NCBI GenBank assembly: GCA_029262975.1
Contig: JAJCYJ010000495.1
Coordinates: 1-8,582 of the forward strand
Origin: Saprospiraceae bacterium
GTDB taxonomy: Bacteria; Bacteroidota; Bacteroidia; Chitinophagales; Saprospiraceae
Reading direction: 5' to 3'
DNA length: 8,582 nt
Shown here in pieces: positions 1-7,448 of this stretch. A program made the position numbers and the translations under genes. The notes beneath the pieces are model-generated. The model had not been told where the DNA came from, searched no databases, and saw only the letters and a program-made list of their open reading frames with translations. Positions within the stretch are counted from its first letter, which is position 1. Every line of letters starts with the position of its first letter.

Positions 1-222
1 TTTACAATTATTTGGCAACCAAATAAGATTGATTGGTATGTTGATGAATCCAAATTCTTTACGATTACTCCCGAAGAGATGCAAGGGGAGCAATACAGGT
101 TTAACCAGTCATTCTATTTACTATTTAATGTAGCAGTAGGAGGACAATTTCCCGGTAATCCAGATAGTTCTACAATTTTTCCTCAAACTATGGAAATTGA
201 TTATGTCCGCGTATTTCAATGA
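1..222 (+). CDS. Glycoside hydrolase family 16, C-terminal fragment (laminarinase / beta-glucanase-like)
   Basis: Frame 1 is open from the window edge to a TGA at 220-222, giving the last 73 residues of a protein whose start lies outside the window. The fragment contains DWYVDE at about residues 16-21, then FYLLFNVAVGG at about 42-52, FPGNPD, and it ends MEIDYVRVFQ. This order is the hallmark of the C-terminal strands of GH16 jelly-roll enzymes, especially the bacterial beta-1,3-glucanase (laminarinase) type. These enzymes cut internal beta-1,3 or mixed beta-1,3/1,4 glucan bonds with retention of configuration. The catalytic ExDxxE segment lies upstream and is not visible, so activity and exact specificity cannot be judged; agarase- or carrageenase-like subfamilies are less likely but not excluded. 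The protein ends right after the catalytic fold, with no C-terminal secretion-sorting domain or binding module. The gene converges on the minus-strand SusCD/VCBS genes. Confidence 0.88.
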   Translation, partial: FTIIWQPNKIDWYVDESKFFTITPEEMQGEQYRFNQSFYLLFNVAVGGQFPGNPDSSTIFPQTMEIDYVRVFQ

Positions 223-363
223 TTCTAACTATCGCGTTTAATTTAAATAACCTAATTTCAATTTGGTATCAGATGTATATAAGAACAAATTCGGTAAGAC
301 TCCTGCCAGTATTATAATATCAGTTTATCTTGATGTGACTTATTCAAAATTAATATTTTCGGT
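223..363. other. Convergent intergenic gap, no gene seen
   Basis: This 141-bp AT-rich gap separates the stop codons of the GH16 gene (+) and the heme-VCBS gene (-). I see no convincing GC-rich stem followed by a T tract on either strand. The only symmetry is a short AT palindrome, TATTATAATA, at 310-319. Transcription from the two sides may end by another mechanism or run into the opposing gene. Confidence 0.6.
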
Positions 364-1878
364 TTAACGCAATTTATTTTCGAGCAACACAAATGGTGGG
401 GCTTCAGTACGCCATTTGCTCCGAATATTTTCCGGCACTTCAATTTGCATAAATAGTGCAGACCCAAGGATGATATCTACATCACCGTCTGCATCTATAT
501 CCCCTGTATCCATTGCCAACCATTTACCGAGATATCCTGGGTTCATGACCTGCTTTTCAAAATTATCATTCCCTGTATTTATATATAAAACAAAATCTTC
601 AGGATTCGATTTGCTGTAATCCGGAAAATATGAAATGGCTGAAATATCATAATCACCGTCCTGATCAAAATCTTCAGCGATTGCCTTAAAGGCCCCATGG
701 TGTTCCAGGAAAAATTCTTCTTTAAAATTATAGTTACCGTCATTTAAAAAAAGGCGAATGCCATGATAACTTTTAACTATTGGAAAGTAATCTCCATTAT
801 CCCCATTTACATAAAGTATATCCATAAATCCGTCATGATTGAAATCGACTAATTCAAAATATGTCGATCCATATGTCGGTGGAAATCTCAATAGTCGTTC
901 TTCCTTAAATTTGCCTGACCCCAAATTAATGAATACAGAAAACCCTTCATCCCCTTGTGCCATCAAAGCCAGTATGTCAGGTAACTTATCATTATTAAAA
1001 TCTACAATTTCAGTTTTTACAGTACCAGATATATCCTTCAATTGATGTCTTATGGTTTCTGCTGATGTAAAATCGCTGTGCCAGGATAGGTCACCCCCAA
1101 TATTGCCAAAAGATGAAATTATAATATCATTCTTTCCATCAAGATCTAAATCACTAATCGTGCAATGTACCGGTCTTTGCAAATTTTTAATCAACACATC
1201 GTCTATCAAAAAAGAACCATTATTCATTTTGGTTACAGTTGACAAAGAACCTAATTCAAAATTATGAGGCATCACTTGTCCCATAGTCAAGACAATTAAT
1301 TTCTCTTCGTTCTCTTTTAAATCAGATAGTGCCCCTGGAACCTGGACCGATTGCAAGTCATTAGATTTGAATGAAAAAGAATTGAGCGTTTCAGAAGTGC
1401 TATTTCCAAAATACAGCAGGTTTTCTCGATCATTAATCTGCACAAATGTCGTAAATGGGCTTACTCCAGGCAAGTCAGGTATGATCAGATCAAAGTTTTT
1501 TAATCCTGTATAATTATTCGCCTCTTTTCCAGATTCAAGAAGTAATGGGGCCAAGCTAATATAGTAATCCTGGATAAGGGACCAATCTTCATTCGAAATG
1601 AGCGGTTGATGTGGAAACAGACCAAATTTTTTTAATTGATCTATATACTCCATTCTACCAGTATTAATACCCATTCTCGCCGCCATCTTAGGTAATACAT
1701 CATTTTTCCAAATACTTACTGGCAGGACAGACGGATCTACGTGCATATGACAGGACTGACAATGCTGGACCGCCAATTGCTGCCCTGGATGGTTGCTAAC
1801 CTCTTTTTTATTTACACCCTCATTACAAGCATAGTACACTGCTAACAAGCTCAATGCACAGAGGATCCTTTTAATCAT
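364..1878 (-). CDS. Lipoprotein with an N-terminal c-type heme site and a VCBS/FG-GAP beta-propeller
   Basis: This 504-residue protein starts with a lipoprotein signal peptide (lysine/arginine at 3-4, hydrophobic core, YYAC with lipid Cys18). A c-type heme-binding motif follows, CQSCH at 40-44. Met65 and Met69, in a VLPKMAARMG segment, are candidate sixth ligands, and the heme region appears to end near residue 115. The remainder is VCBS/FG-GAP repeats with calcium loops of the DxDxDGxxD type at 243-251, 293-301, 345-353, 403-411 and 460-468. Two further blade-like segments without a good calcium loop lie near 144-158 and 183-200, which would make seven blades. Heme attachment requires export to the periplasm, and the lipid anchor suggests the outer membrane. 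Its partner and substrate are unknown; electron transfer is an inference from the heme site alone. It lies 101 bp downstream of the large ASPIC/VCBS gene with no visible terminator between them, so co-transcription is likely. The ATG at 1878 is chosen because the signal peptide begins there. Confidence 0.87.
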   Translation of the reverse strand: MIKRILCALSLLAVYYACNEGVNKKEVSNHPGQQLAVQHCQSCHMHVDPSVLPVSIWKNDVLPKMAARMGINTGRMEYIDQLKKFGLFPHQPLISNEDWSLIQDYYISLAPLLLESGKEANNYTGLKNFDLIIPDLPGVSPFTTFVQINDRENLLYFGNSTSETLNSFSFKSNDLQSVQVPGALSDLKENEEKLIVLTMGQVMPHNFELGSLSTVTKMNNGSFLIDDVLIKNLQRPVHCTISDLDLDGKNDIIISSFGNIGGDLSWHSDFTSAETIRHQLKDISGTVKTEIVDFNNDKLPDILALMAQGDEGFSVFINLGSGKFKEERLLRFPPTYGSTYFELVDFNHDGFMDILYVNGDNGDYFPIVKSYHGIRLFLNDGNYNFKEEFFLEHHGAFKAIAEDFDQDGDYDISAISYFPDYSKSNPEDFVLYINTGNDNFEKQVMNPGYLGKWLAMDTGDIDADGDVDIILGSALFMQIEVPENIRSKWRTEAPPFVLLENKLR

Positions 1879-1979
1879 TTGGTAAAGGTTAGTTGATCAA
1901 AGAGTCGAGTTTTTATCAATCTTTTATAATTGACCCTTTTCGAACAAAATATCATACCAGGTCCGATTGACATAGGTGT

Positions 1980-4900
1980 CTAATTATTATCTGAGGACTG
2001 AGTTAATCTAACTATTCCCTTAGAATCTAATATCCGGACTTCTTTATAATCTGAAGGTAGAATAAGATGTCGAGATGATTGCGCATTTGCTGCATGACCA
2101 TAACCCAGTTCTACTCTTCTGCTTGAATCATCTTCAAATTTGATTAATGCCCAGGCATCTAATGAATGAAGTGAAATAATTGCGCGTTCTTTTTGAAAAG
2201 AAAACTGTCGCAATTTGTCCCGATTTTGCGAAGCCAGTATTTTAATTGAATGATGTTGATCAATATAATAAATAAGACCCCTGGCATCACCGCTTACGAG
2301 AAAACCATTAAGACTATAATTTTCAGGATTGAAATTACCCTGACCATCACCATAAAGTACTAACCCATTAAATGCATCATATTTGCCGCCAAACAATTCT
2401 CCACCATGATCATTCCCCACTAAGAGAATATCAAGGAAATCATCTTCATTGACATCAAGTGTCACGATTGACTGAACTGGTGCCACCTGGGCTGCACCAG
2501 GAAGTGAGCTAATTTCAAATTGACCATTCCCTTTATTCTCTATATACGAAGAATAGAACCATGTGGCTTTATAATTGAGTGCCCCTTTTAATTCTTCCGG
2601 AAGTAACAAGTCTTCGATACTACTATTCGCATAATCTTCATATTTCAACACTCGTTTTCTAAGAAATTCCATTTGCTTCAACACATCATCCCATGCATGT
2701 AGTGGGTACAATCTATTATCTTCATACCCCCTGGAAGTAGCGAGAAAAGCATCATAGCCACCATTCTGGTCAAAATCTTTTGCAAAAACGTGCAATGGCT
2801 CATTTTCTGAAGCCTTGTAAAAAGAGTTCATACCCAGGTTGCCTGCCACAAAATCTGTGTCGCCATCATTGTCAAAATCCCCGGCAGCGATACTGTGCCA
2901 CCAACCCTTTTTGTTCCCTATGTTGCCATCTACAATTAGCTCCTTGAATTCGCCCTGATCATTCGTAAAAAATCTCGGACTTGTCCATTCTCCTACTATG
3001 ACCAGATCCATCCATCCATCATTATTGAAATCAGACCAAACAGCATCTGTCACCATACCAAAGTCGATGAGGTCCGGAAAAGATGATTGACTAACATTAT
3101 GAAATAAAACTTTATCTTTTTCTACAGTTTCATTTCTCAGCAAATAACTTGACACCGGACGTGGATACTGACCCGGATATAATCTTCCTCCAACAAATAA
3201 ATCAATATCACCGTCTTTGTCAAAATCTGCTCCTTTTACACACGAGCCACTTGTAACAAGACTTGGAATACTATTATTTTGACGAATGAAAGTTCCATCT
3301 CCTTTATTTAAATAGAATCGATCAGTGTAGCCGGCTGTATTCGCATCAATTTCATTGCCTCCACTGACTACATATAAATCCAGATCGTCATCGTTGTCAG
3401 CATCGAATAGAAGTGTCCCGGTATCTTCATGCTCAAGTAAAGGATCATGAAGCTCAATTGGTTGCAGTTCAAAATTGCCATTTATAGAATAAAAAATGGA
3501 AGTAGTCTCCTTAAGCGACCCCCCGACAACAAAATCAACTTCACCATTACCATCTATGTCACCCGCAGCAACGGAAGGGCCCATCATGCTGTATTGTCGT
3601 GGCAGTAAAGGTTGTATATTAAAATCAATAAACCTGGACTCAAATTGTCTGTATTCTAATTGATCCGATTCGTCAATAAAAACGTAATCATGGTCAGACT
3701 TTCTGTCAATTGTTTTCGTAGGGTTATAATCGATTTTTAAGACATCATTAATGGTTATATCTTTCAATTGTTGAAATGTTCCATCCGCCCATTTTATAAT
3801 CAATGAGTCTATCCGTTTGGCATGACCCAGACCAAAATACAACATAGGCTGCATAGAAGATATATAACCACGAACCGGCATAAATGAAGCGCTCAAAATT
3901 GTGTCCGCAATAAATACATCTACTTTCGCACCTAATGACTTAGCCCCTGAAAATTTATCTTGAAGTTCGACTTTTAGAAAATTGATATCCCTGGAATTAT
4001 TAATTAGAAAAGTAGCATTGTCATTGATATTATTGACAACCAAATCCAGGTCCCCGTCGTTGTCAAGATCGCCATAAGCGGCACCATTAGAGAAAGTCCC
4101 TTTTCTGATGCCCCACGCATGAGACATATCACCAAATTTTAATTCTCCGGTATTTTCAAAAAAGAAATTAGGAACTTTATGTTCGGGCAAAGCCTCTAAA
4201 ATAGCACTTCGATTCATCGCCATGGAAGATTGAGCTTTGAATGCCACGAAGTCCAAATCAGTCATATCCTTAGCGATGCCATTAGATATAAATAAGTCCT
4301 TATCTCCATCAGCATCATAGTCATTAAACAAAGCAGCCCAACTCCATTCTGAAGCCTCTATTCCTGAATAGAATGATAGATCTGAAAATTTCAAATTTCC
4401 TTGCTCATCCATACCCTCATTGACCTGAAACATATTGCGCATGTATTGAAAATCATAACCCAATTTTTCATTATTTACAGTTTTACTATATTGTCCTGAA
4501 GACCACATGCGCTTCATCCTTTTCATATCAAGTGGCAGCATTTCAAGTGTCAGAATATCTGGCCTGCCATCGTTATTAATATCCGCAATATCACATCCCA
4601 TAGACGAATGGGATTGATGCTTAATATATTTACTGATTTGATTTGAAAATGTGCCATCTCCATTATTTACATAAAGTATGTCATTTGTCAGATAGTCATT
4701 GGCAACATATATATCCAACCATCCATCTTCATTAACATCAAAAACATGAACTCCTAATCCGTATCCCTCAATTTGAACACCTGCCTCTTTTGAATAATTA
4801 GAAAAAGAGTGATCGCCATTATTACGATAAAATCGATCCGTGTTTGGTGCAGAACCGTCTAATCTTTTAAAATAGAATTTATTAGGAGATCTGACTTCCA

Positions 4901-5498
4901 ATTGATCAGTCAAAATGTAGAGATCAAGGTCATTGTCGTGGTCGTAATCAAAAAAAACTGCTTGTGTTGAGTGACCGTCATCATCGATACCATAATGTCC
5001 AGCTTCGTCTTCAAACTTTGGATATCCATCTTCATCCAGTCCCTTATTGATGAATAGCATATTCTTGCGACTTACAGATTGACCTGATAGTGTAGCGCAT
5101 ACATATATATCCTTCAACCCATCGCCATTAATATCAACCGTTGTCACACCGCTGGACCACTTTCCTTTCCCGTTTATTCCGGCACGTTCAGATATGTCTT
5201 GAAATTGTAAATTGCCCTTGTTTATAAATAATTTGTTGTCTACTATGTTGCCTGTAAAAAATAAATCCTGTAATCCATCATTATTAAAATCGTCAATCGC
5301 GACGCCCCCTCCGTTGAAGAGTAGTTCAAATGAGAGAATATTAAAGATCTCGTCTTGGTGAACTGAATTAGTGAAATGAACACCCATCTTCTTCCCGTTC
5401 ATTTCAGAAAATAACGTTTCAGATTCACTACAACTAGTTAGACATGATCCAAAAATGAGGAGCAAAATACCATGTTTAAATTTTGGAGATATATTCAT
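1980..5498 (-). CDS. Large ASPIC/UnbV-domain VCBS (FG-GAP) repeat lipoprotein, CRTAC1-like
   Basis: This 1172-residue protein has a lipoprotein signal (hydrophobic 10-19, LTSC with lipid Cys23, then acidic SESE), so it is probably outer-membrane anchored. It has fourteen calcium loops of the DxDxDGxxD type. Seven lie before the central domain, starting at residues 70, 122, 184, 254, 306, 393 and 477. Seven lie after it, starting at 647, 699, 758, 823, 874, 908 and 1015. Between them, at about 521-588, lies an ASPIC/UnbV domain recognised by SLGAKVDV, PVRGYISSMQP, LYFGLGHA and IIKWADG. Several segments are typical of Bacteroidota members of this family: NGGGVAIDDFNNDG near 62-75, DIADINNDGRPDILTLEMLP near 303-322, and the WDDVLKQ helical stretch near 936. 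No catalytic site is evident. The family often accompanies SusCD pairs, and a role in binding glycan or protein partners at the cell surface is an inference. A terminator separates it from susD, so it probably has its own promoter. The ATG at 5498 is supported by the signal peptide. Confidence 0.9.
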   Translation of the reverse strand: MNISPKFKHGILLLIFGSCLTSCSESETLFSEMNGKKMGVHFTNSVHQDEIFNILSFELLFNGGGVAIDDFNNDGLQDLFFTGNIVDNKLFINKGNLQFQDISERAGINGKGKWSSGVTTVDINGDGLKDIYVCATLSGQSVSRKNMLFINKGLDEDGYPKFEDEAGHYGIDDDGHSTQAVFFDYDHDNDLDLYILTDQLEVRSPNKFYFKRLDGSAPNTDRFYRNNGDHSFSNYSKEAGVQIEGYGLGVHVFDVNEDGWLDIYVANDYLTNDILYVNNGDGTFSNQISKYIKHQSHSSMGCDIADINNDGRPDILTLEMLPLDMKRMKRMWSSGQYSKTVNNEKLGYDFQYMRNMFQVNEGMDEQGNLKFSDLSFYSGIEASEWSWAALFNDYDADGDKDLFISNGIAKDMTDLDFVAFKAQSSMAMNRSAILEALPEHKVPNFFFENTGELKFGDMSHAWGIRKGTFSNGAAYGDLDNDGDLDLVVNNINDNATFLINNSRDINFLKVELQDKFSGAKSLGAKVDVFIADTILSASFMPVRGYISSMQPMLYFGLGHAKRIDSLIIKWADGTFQQLKDITINDVLKIDYNPTKTIDRKSDHDYVFIDESDQLEYRQFESRFIDFNIQPLLPRQYSMMGPSVAAGDIDGNGEVDFVVGGSLKETTSIFYSINGNFELQPIELHDPLLEHEDTGTLLFDADNDDDLDLYVVSGGNEIDANTAGYTDRFYLNKGDGTFIRQNNSIPSLVTSGSCVKGADFDKDGDIDLFVGGRLYPGQYPRPVSSYLLRNETVEKDKVLFHNVSQSSFPDLIDFGMVTDAVWSDFNNDGWMDLVIVGEWTSPRFFTNDQGEFKELIVDGNIGNKKGWWHSIAAGDFDNDGDTDFVAGNLGMNSFYKASENEPLHVFAKDFDQNGGYDAFLATSRGYEDNRLYPLHAWDDVLKQMEFLRKRVLKYEDYANSSIEDLLLPEELKGALNYKATWFYSSYIENKGNGQFEISSLPGAAQVAPVQSIVTLDVNEDDFLDILLVGNDHGGELFGGKYDAFNGLVLYGDGQGNFNPENYSLNGFLVSGDARGLIYYIDQHHSIKILASQNRDKLRQFSFQKERAIISLHSLDAWALIKFEDDSSRRVELGYGHAANAQSSRHLILPSDYKEVRILDSKGIVRLTQSSDNN

Positions 5499-5554
5499 TT
5501 TCTAATTTAGATGCGAGTCATGATGAAGGAAGATCCTATCAGTGTTCATCCCTG

Positions 5555-5585
5555 CAATAATACTTCATATGATCTTAAAGTCATA
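5555..5585 (-). promoter_or_regulatory. Weak promoter candidate for the VCBS gene pair
   Basis: Read on the minus strand, TATTATTG (5562-5555) differs at one base from the Bacteroidota -7 consensus TAnnTTTG. Nineteen bases upstream is TATG (5585-5582), one base from the -33 TTTG. The position fits a leader of about 50 bases before the ATG at 5498. Short AT-rich matches of this kind arise easily by chance. The main support is indirect: the preceding terminator means the downstream gene needs its own promoter. Confidence 0.25.
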
Positions 5586-5591
5586 ATATGA
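5565..5591. repeat. Pair of short palindromes upstream of the VCBS gene
   Basis: TCATATGA (5565-5572) and TCATAATATGA (5581-5591) are each self-complementary, the second around a central A. Both carry the same TCATA/TATGA half-sites, and they are separated by eight bases. The centres are about 17-18 bp apart. This resembles a tandem operator and overlaps the upstream half of the weak promoter candidate. In AT-rich DNA it could also be chance. Confidence 0.35.
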
Positions 5592-5615
5592 TTTCGCCCA
5601 CTTGTCTATAAATTA

Positions 5616-5649
5616 AAAAATCAGGTCTCCGATCGAAAACCTGATTTTT
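5616..5649 (-). terminator. Rho-independent terminator after susD (possibly bidirectional)
   Basis: A perfect 11-bp inverted repeat, AAAAATCAGGT (5616-5626) and ACCTGATTTTT (5639-5649), encloses a 12-base loop. On the minus strand it lies 20 bases past the susD stop codon, and the stem runs into TTTTTT and then AATT, as expected for an intrinsic terminator. The A/T-flanked stem is symmetric, so it could also act on the plus strand. It should end most SusCD transcription before the VCBS genes. Confidence 0.82.
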
Positions 5650-5669
5650 AAATCTTTTATGTCAAAGTA

Positions 5670-7424
5670 TTAGTAGCCTGGATTCTGTGTTAAAGTACCC
5701 ACACTTCTGTCAATAGCTTGCTGTGGAATAGGATTTAGAATCCGATGAGCTGCGAAGCTCGCACCTATTAAATAATTTCTCTTGCCCGGCATGCTTTCTT
5801 TGGCATAATAATCATTCATCACCTGGGGTGTGATTCCCCATCTATTCAAATCAAATAACCTGTGCCCTTCCATACCAAATTCTAATCTTCTTTCGAATCG
5901 AAGAGCATCTCTTGCTTCACTTTGTCCAAGTGCCCCGTATAGTTCGATTTCATAATTGGCAGCATTAGAACCATCACTAAACTTCACCCATTGATCAGGA
6001 TTGTCTTTAATCCTGCTTCTTACCTGGTTGATCAAGTCTACTCCTCTAGAAACACTACCGGATTCAATTTCACATTCTGCTGCCATCAATAATACATCAG
6101 CATATCTTACGATGTTATAGTTAATTGCTGTGGCTCCGTTAGCTCCCCAACCATGACCATTTATAGAGTTTGTACCTTGCTCGGCAAGTTTGAAAACTCT
6201 CTTTTTAGGACTAAAAGGTCCACCATAAGCCTGGTCACGTACATAGTTAACGCCCGTATGCAGTCCCCAGTCCAAATAAGGAATGCCCTTACGCCCAACA
6301 GTATGATCCAGTCTCGGATCAACCGGATGTGGATCTACGGAATAAGCTACAGTGCATGCTCCTCCGGATTCAGTACAACAATCAGCCAGCGCACTGAAAC
6401 ATCCCTGGTCATTACCTAAATCAACATCATTGAAGTTGGCTATTGGCAATCCATTGGCGGTCTTGAATGCATTGACAAGGTTATGAGAAGGTTGGAAGAA
6501 TCCGCAGCAACCACCAGCTGCTACTCCATTATGGGGGTTATTCAATACTTCCCCATAGTTTCCATTTTCACCATCAGGAACGCCGTCATTAACAGACATT
6601 TGTATCTGAAATATGGAGTGAGGTCCATTATTACCGGCTGTGCCATGTAAATCACCAAAATTTGGCAGCAAACTGAATTGACCACTGCCTATGATCTCAT
6701 TGAGCAAACTCAAAGATCCTGAATAATCCTTTTGATACAGTTTAACCCTGGCGAGGGAAGCTTTTGCCGCCCAACTTGTTGCACGACCTACTTCATTCTG
6801 AGAACTCGGTAGCGCAGCAGCAGCTGCAACAAAATCACCTTCGATATCGGCCCAAATCTGGCGATCATTTGGAATAATTCCATCAGTAGGCGCACTTTCA
6901 TCAACATAAGGTACCTGGGCGCCAAATATTCTTACCAACTGAAAGTGATAATGTCCTCTTAAAAATCTCGCTTCAGCTATATATTGCGCGATAGCATTGG
7001 CGTCCAATCCTTCAGCTTTATTCGCCACTTTGATAACATCGTTAGACCGCGCAATGCCATCATACCAGGCCAACCAGTTAGTAAGCACTACCCTGTTAGC
7101 CGCATCATGCTCGTTACGTTCGACAGGATTCATGGGCGGTTGATCTCCTGCATCTGTGCCTTTATACGCATCATCGGATGCCACGTCACTCATGACCCAA
7201 TGGGTGCCGACAGCATCCCACACAGGTCCGGTATTCCATCCAGCCCATCCATCGAGTTCAGCATAAGCTGCAATCAACAAACCATCGAGACCAGCGGTAT
7301 TGCCTAATACGGATTCATTAAGAGTGCCAAAAGGTGTAATTTCCAAAAATTCATCAGAACAAGAAGCAATGAATATGCCGATGCCGAAGACGAATATGAT
7401 TAGGTATTTATATATATTTTTCAT
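5670..7424 (-). CDS. susD: SusD/RagB family glycan-binding outer-membrane lipoprotein
   Basis: This 584-residue SusD-like protein is the surface lid of a SusCD import complex, which captures oligosaccharides and passes them to the SusC channel. It begins with a lipoprotein signal (hydrophobic 8-20, IASC with lipid Cys22). SDEFLEITPFGTLNES follows, the classic mature SusD N-terminus, with acidic residues after the cysteine that suit surface export in Bacteroidota. Helical TPR-like segments include AEARFLRGHYHFQLVRIFG at about 150-168 and SWAAKASLARVKLYQKDY at about 217-234. The C-terminal SusD domain shows DPRLDHTVGR (369-378), IVRYADVLLMAAECE (438-452), RFERRLEFGMEGHRLFDLNRWG (509-530, hallmark) and the end NPIPQQAIDRS...NPGY. 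Six cysteines cluster at 306, 307, 342, 349, 350 and 357, which is unusual for the family. The gene starts 24 bp after susC, so they form one operon, closed by the terminator just downstream. The specific glycan cannot be read from the sequence. Confidence 0.95.
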   Translation of the reverse strand: MKNIYKYLIIFVFGIGIFIASCSDEFLEITPFGTLNESVLGNTAGLDGLLIAAYAELDGWAGWNTGPVWDAVGTHWVMSDVASDDAYKGTDAGDQPPMNPVERNEHDAANRVVLTNWLAWYDGIARSNDVIKVANKAEGLDANAIAQYIAEARFLRGHYHFQLVRIFGAQVPYVDESAPTDGIIPNDRQIWADIEGDFVAAAAALPSSQNEVGRATSWAAKASLARVKLYQKDYSGSLSLLNEIIGSGQFSLLPNFGDLHGTAGNNGPHSIFQIQMSVNDGVPDGENGNYGEVLNNPHNGVAAGGCCGFFQPSHNLVNAFKTANGLPIANFNDVDLGNDQGCFSALADCCTESGGACTVAYSVDPHPVDPRLDHTVGRKGIPYLDWGLHTGVNYVRDQAYGGPFSPKKRVFKLAEQGTNSINGHGWGANGATAINYNIVRYADVLLMAAECEIESGSVSRGVDLINQVRSRIKDNPDQWVKFSDGSNAANYEIELYGALGQSEARDALRFERRLEFGMEGHRLFDLNRWGITPQVMNDYYAKESMPGKRNYLIGASFAAHRILNPIPQQAIDRSVGTLTQNPGY

Positions 7425-7448
7425 TCTGAAAAGTTTATCAATTTTATT

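Noticed and set aside
310..319. TATTATAATA palindrome as a terminator or operator
   Set aside because: It is pure A/T, has no loop or T tract of the right form, and is expected by chance in AT-rich intergenic DNA.
416..1267. Three plus-strand open frames (416-619, 839-1045, 1052-1267) opposite the heme-VCBS gene
   Set aside because: They are short, lie wholly opposite a gene with clear domains, and their translations show no family features. They are shadow frames.
1879..1979. Separate promoter or terminator between the two VCBS genes
   Set aside because: A TTTTG followed by TATAAAAG on the minus strand was considered but matches the Bacteroidota -7 box poorly. No stem with a T tract is present, so co-transcription is the simpler reading.
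6153..7307. Plus-strand open frames at 6153-6419 and 6984-7307 opposite susD
   Set aside because: They are antisense to a well-supported SusD gene, and the translations show no signal peptide or recognisable domain.
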